The notes under the pieces: generated by a model | Told to the model about the DNA's origin: nothing | Seen by the model: only the letters and a program-made list of their open reading frames with translations | Database searches by the model: none | Source: Streptomyces sp. CGMCC 4.7035 | GTDB taxonomy: Bacteria; Actinomycetota; Actinomycetes; Streptomycetales; Streptomycetaceae | Direction: 5' to 3' | Assembly: GCF_031583065.1 (NCBI RefSeq) | Contig: NZ_CP134053.1 | Coordinates: forward strand, 2,170,001 to 2,234,000 | Length of the DNA stretch: 64,000 bases | In this document: one piece after another, positions 61,341 to 64,000 of the stretch | Layout: each line of letters starts with the position of its first letter | Position numbering within the stretch: the first letter of the stretch is position 1 | Made by a program: the position numbers and the translations under genes

Positions 61341-62830
61341 GGCGGGGATCCGGACAGCAGCGGAGGGTCGACACGGACGTCCTCGTGATCGGCTCGGGCG
61401 CGGGCGGCTCGGTGGCCGCGCTGGAACTGGCGGCGGCAGGACGCCAGGTGACGGTCCTGGAGGAGGGCCCTCGCGCCGACACCGCGGCGATCGCCGCGGC
61501 GAGCCCGGCCGAGAACATGCGCAACCTCTACCGCAACGGCGGACTCACACCCATCCTGGGCACCCCCACCATCGTCTACGGCGAGGGTCGTGCCGTAGGC
61601 GGCACGACCCTGGTCAACGGCGGTCTGCTGTGGGAGCCGCCGCCCTGGCTGCTCGCGCGCTGGGCGGCGGTGTCCGGCATCGACGGCTACCGCGCGGAGG
61701 ATCTCGCGCCCCATCTGAAGACGGTCTCGGCCCGGCTCGGCGCCATCGTGCAGCAGCACGGCGGCCCCGAGGCCAACCGTGACTCGCAGCTCCTGGCGGC
61801 CGGCGCCGACCGCCTCGGCTGGAGCTGGCAGCACGCCCGCCGCGTCGTGCAGGGCTGTCTGCACCGCAACCGCTGCACCACCGGCTGCCCCAGCGGAGCC
61901 AAACAAAGCATGGCCGTCAGCTACCTCCCCCAGGCCGAGGCGCTGGGCGCGCACATCAGCCCCGACACCCACGTCCTGCGCCTCCTGCACGACGGCCGCA
62001 CCGTGCACGGGGCCCTCGCCACCGGCCCCGACGGATCCCGCACCGAGTACCGGGCCCGCTCGGTGTTCCTGGCGGCAGGCCCGCTCGGCACCCCCAGCCT
62101 GCTCCAGCGCAGCCGCATCCAACAGCGCCGCGCCGGACGGGACCTGGCGCTCCACGTCAACCTGCGGACCGTCGCACACTTTCCCGAGCGGGTGGCCGCA
62201 CACCACGGCACCATCTTCACCGCGCAGCTGAAGGAATTCGGTGGCCGCGGCATCCTCGTGATGCCGTCCAACGTCTCGCGCGGGTCCCTCGCCGCCGCGC
62301 TGGCCGGCCGCGACCCCGCCGAAGTCACCCGGTACCTCGACGACTACGACAGGCTGGGCGTCTACACCACTCAGGTGCGGCTGCACGGCACGGCCACCAT
62401 TCGGGCCCTGCCCGGCGGTGGGCTGCTGCTGCGGCACGGCATGACGACCGCGGACCACGGCGCCCTTGTCGAGGCCTTCCGCATCGGCTCCCGCCTACTC
62501 CTCGCCGCCGGCGCCGACCAGCTGACGCCCCCGGTGTCCTCGGCACCGCCCCTGAACACCATGGCCGAGGTCGAGGAGTTCTGCCGCCGGGTCCGGCCGG
62601 GCGACTGGGAACTGGTGTCGGTGCACGGCATGGCGTCCGCGCGGATGGCGCAGGCGGAGCGCGGCGGGGTGTGCGACGAGCTGGGCCGGCCGTACGGCTT
62701 CGAGGGCCTGCGCGTGTGCGACGCCAGCGTCCTCCCGGGCGTCACGGGCATCAGTCCCCAGGGCACGATCATGGCATTCGCCCACGAAATCACCGCCCGA
62801 TTCATCGAGGACGGGGAGCCGACGGCATGA
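61337..62830 (+). CDS. GMC-family FAD oxidoreductase
   Basis: 497 residues from the overlapping GTG 61337. FAD motif VLVIGSGAGGSVAALELAAA (~16-35), GMC signature region VYGEGRAVGGTTLVNGGLLW (~77-96), Cys-containing CLHRNRCTTGCPSGAKQSM (~174) and the C-terminal GMC_oxred_C part VCDASVLPGVTGISPQGTIM (~460-480) with the catalytic His region VSVHGMASARM (~430). Oxidises an alcohol to an aldehyde or ketone, which would feed the aminotransferase. Last gene of the operon. Confidence 0.93.
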   Translation: MRRGSGQQRRVDTDVLVIGSGAGGSVAALELAAAGRQVTVLEEGPRADTAAIAAASPAENMRNLYRNGGLTPILGTPTIVYGEGRAVGGTTLVNGGLLWEPPPWLLARWAAVSGIDGYRAEDLAPHLKTVSARLGAIVQQHGGPEANRDSQLLAAGADRLGWSWQHARRVVQGCLHRNRCTTGCPSGAKQSMAVSYLPQAEALGAHISPDTHVLRLLHDGRTVHGALATGPDGSRTEYRARSVFLAAGPLGTPSLLQRSRIQQRRAGRDLALHVNLRTVAHFPERVAAHHGTIFTAQLKEFGGRGILVMPSNVSRGSLAAALAGRDPAEVTRYLDDYDRLGVYTTQVRLHGTATIRALPGGGLLLRHGMTTADHGALVEAFRIGSRLLLAAGADQLTPPVSSAPPLNTMAEVEEFCRRVRPGDWELVSVHGMASARMAQAERGGVCDELGRPYGFEGLRVCDASVLPGVTGISPQGTIMAFAHEITARFIEDGEPTA

Positions 62831-62883
62831 CGGCCACGACGCAACGGCGGCACCAGCGGCCGGACCGGAGGTCCGCCTGTTCA

Positions 62884-63171
62884 CCACGGCCGCCTCATCG
62901 CCTCCCGCGCGGCCTTCGCCCCGGTCGGCGCCCTCCGGTCCTTCCACGGCCCCACGATCCAGCCGGGCGGACTCAGCGGTGAGCACGCGCTGCCTCTTTC
63001 CGACGGAAGGGGCGCTGCCAGCACCGGGGATGGGTGGTTCGCCGTCGCCGACCACATGTCCCCGGACACGCTGGCCGCCCGCCGGCAGGAGATGAGCGGG
63101 ATGCGGCAGGAAGCGGGGAGAAAGGGCCTCGCCGCCGACGTCCTGAAGATCAACTGTGCCTCCGCGTTCCC
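62884..63171 (+). pseudogene. Decayed flavin-dependent (luciferase-like) monooxygenase fragment
   Basis: One plus frame reads HGPTIQPGGLSGEHALPLSD, GDGWFAVADHMSPDTLAARR and QEMSGMRQEAGRKGLAADVL, which resembles the C-terminal part of luciferase-family proteins (GDGWF...). No start, no N-terminal barrel, and the frame ends without a clear domain boundary. The identification is tentative; the surrounding 62831-63351 contains nothing else convincing. Confidence 0.4.
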
Positions 63172-63351
63172 TCACCGGCCTGGAAGCTGCGCGCCGTGCC
63201 GGTGTGAGGGGCGCTGCCGCGGGCCGGGGACACCTGTACGACGCCACCGCATCAGCGGACCTGTTGCTGCGCAGCCCCGGTGACCTGCTCGTCTCCGTGT
63301 CGGCAGCAGAAGTGGCGACTGCGCCAGATCACTCGGACAAGGAAGGGCCCA

Positions 63352-64000
63352 TGTCCAAGACCATTCGCAGGGCTGTCATCCCCGCCGCGGGGCTGGGATC
63401 CCGCCTTCTTCCCTTGACGAAGGCAACGCCCAAGGAAATGCTCCCGGTTGGTGACAAGCCGGTCATCGAGCACACGGTGCGGGAACTCGTGGCGTCAGGC
63501 ATTACCGACATCACCATTGTCGTTTCAGGCGGCAAGGGCTTGATCCAGGAGCATTTCCGCCCCAATCCGGCACTGGTCTCGCAACTGCGCGAGGAGGGCA
63601 AGACCGTCTACGCCGACACCGTGGAGGAAGTCGGCGAGCTCTCCAGGAGAGGGCACATCACCTATCTTCACCAGCAGGGTCCGTACGGCAACGGCACCCC
63701 GGTCCTCAACGCGGCGCGGAACTTCGGCGACGAACCGATGCTGGTCCTGTGGCCCGACGACGTGTTCGTCGCACAAGTTCCTCGCGCACAGCAGTTGATC
63801 AGAGCCTACGAGGCGACGAGTTGTCCCGTGCTGGCCGTGATGCCCATGGCGGCGGACGACTCCCAGCGCTACGGTGTGCCGGTGGTCAAAGAGGACTTCG
63901 GGGACGGACTTCTTCGTGTCACCGGCCTCGTGGAGAAGCCGAAACCGCAGGACGCGCCGTCGGCGTACGCGGCCATCGGCGGTTATGTCGTCACCCCGGG
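63352..64000 (+). CDS. galU: UTP-glucose-1-phosphate uridylyltransferase, 3'-partial
   Basis: 216 residues visible from ATG 63352 (AAGGAAGGG ribosome site); runs off the window. VIPAAGLGSRLLPLTKATPK and EMLPVGDKPVIEHTV give the nucleotide-binding and catalytic opening; MLVLWPDDVFVAQVPRAQQL holds the metal-binding Asp pair, and TGLVEKPKPQDAPSAYAAIG the sugar-phosphate site. Makes UDP-glucose from UTP and glucose-1-phosphate. It may supply the glycosyltransferases upstream, although it has its own ribosome site and a 520-base gap before it. Confidence 0.93.

Noticed and set aside
61337..62830. Considering the GMC enzyme and its small partner as gluconate 2-dehydrogenase subunits
   Set aside because: The 127-residue protein shows no twin-arginine signal or other recognisable subunit-3 feature, so the assignment would be a guess.

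Overview
The window is high-GC actinobacterial DNA and reads as Streptomyces: GTG/ATG starts with GGAGG-type ribosome sites, many GTGA/ATGA stop-start overlaps, and a left end whose gene order (class II ribonucleotide reductase nrdJ, TerD-like, histidine phosphatase, ADP-ribosylglycohydrolase, MFS/TetR pair, rnhB, RecQ-type helicase) I remember from Streptomyces chromosomes. No rRNA, tRNA or CRISPR array was seen.

Bases 1-13.2 kb are ordinary core genome. The native recQ-like gene (11738-13205, minus) is truncated, frameshifted and internally deleted. Right next to it, on the other strand, lies an intact, only moderately similar RecQ-like gene (13402-15561). This marks the left edge of an accessory island full of broken insertion sequences (IS110, IS630, IS982, IS1380, IS3) and gene fragments.

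Bases 16.8-57 kb hold a natural-product gene cluster that I do not recognise. It combines five ATP-grasp ligases (16820, 21990, 23168, 24495, 28010), a one-module A-T-C NRPS (34493-37663), a KS-AT-ACP PKS module (37790-40759), a stand-alone A-T NRPS (43956-45977), a type II thioesterase, a P450, a RidA-like protein, a TauD-family dioxygenase, an HSL-type esterase, an S9 peptidase, a glycosyltransferase, an aminoglycoside-phosphotransferase-like kinase, two MFS exporters and a MATE exporter. Two paralogous XRE-type regulators with long helical C-terminal regions (30471 and 53914) flank it. Nearly every transcription unit is preceded by a 16-bp inverted repeat close to TTGCCA-N4-TGGCAA, which suggests one shared regulon. 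Divergent from the second regulator is a 50-codon gene for a small secreted peptide carrying two copies of GIDWP, one at the very C-terminus. Together these look like a peptide-pheromone (RRNPP-like) switch controlling the cluster. That is inference.

Downstream of the second regulator is a fossil copy of part of the cluster: a fused esterase::S9-peptidase pseudogene, an operator and a thioesterase remnant, keeping the same divergent layout as the live S9-TauD / A-T-TE locus. From 57.1 to 62.8 kb runs a translationally coupled five-gene operon (GT2 glycosyltransferase, FAD-dependent oxidoreductase, class III aminotransferase, small unknown protein, GMC oxidoreductase). A decayed flavin-monooxygenase-like fragment and the 5' part of galU follow at the window end.
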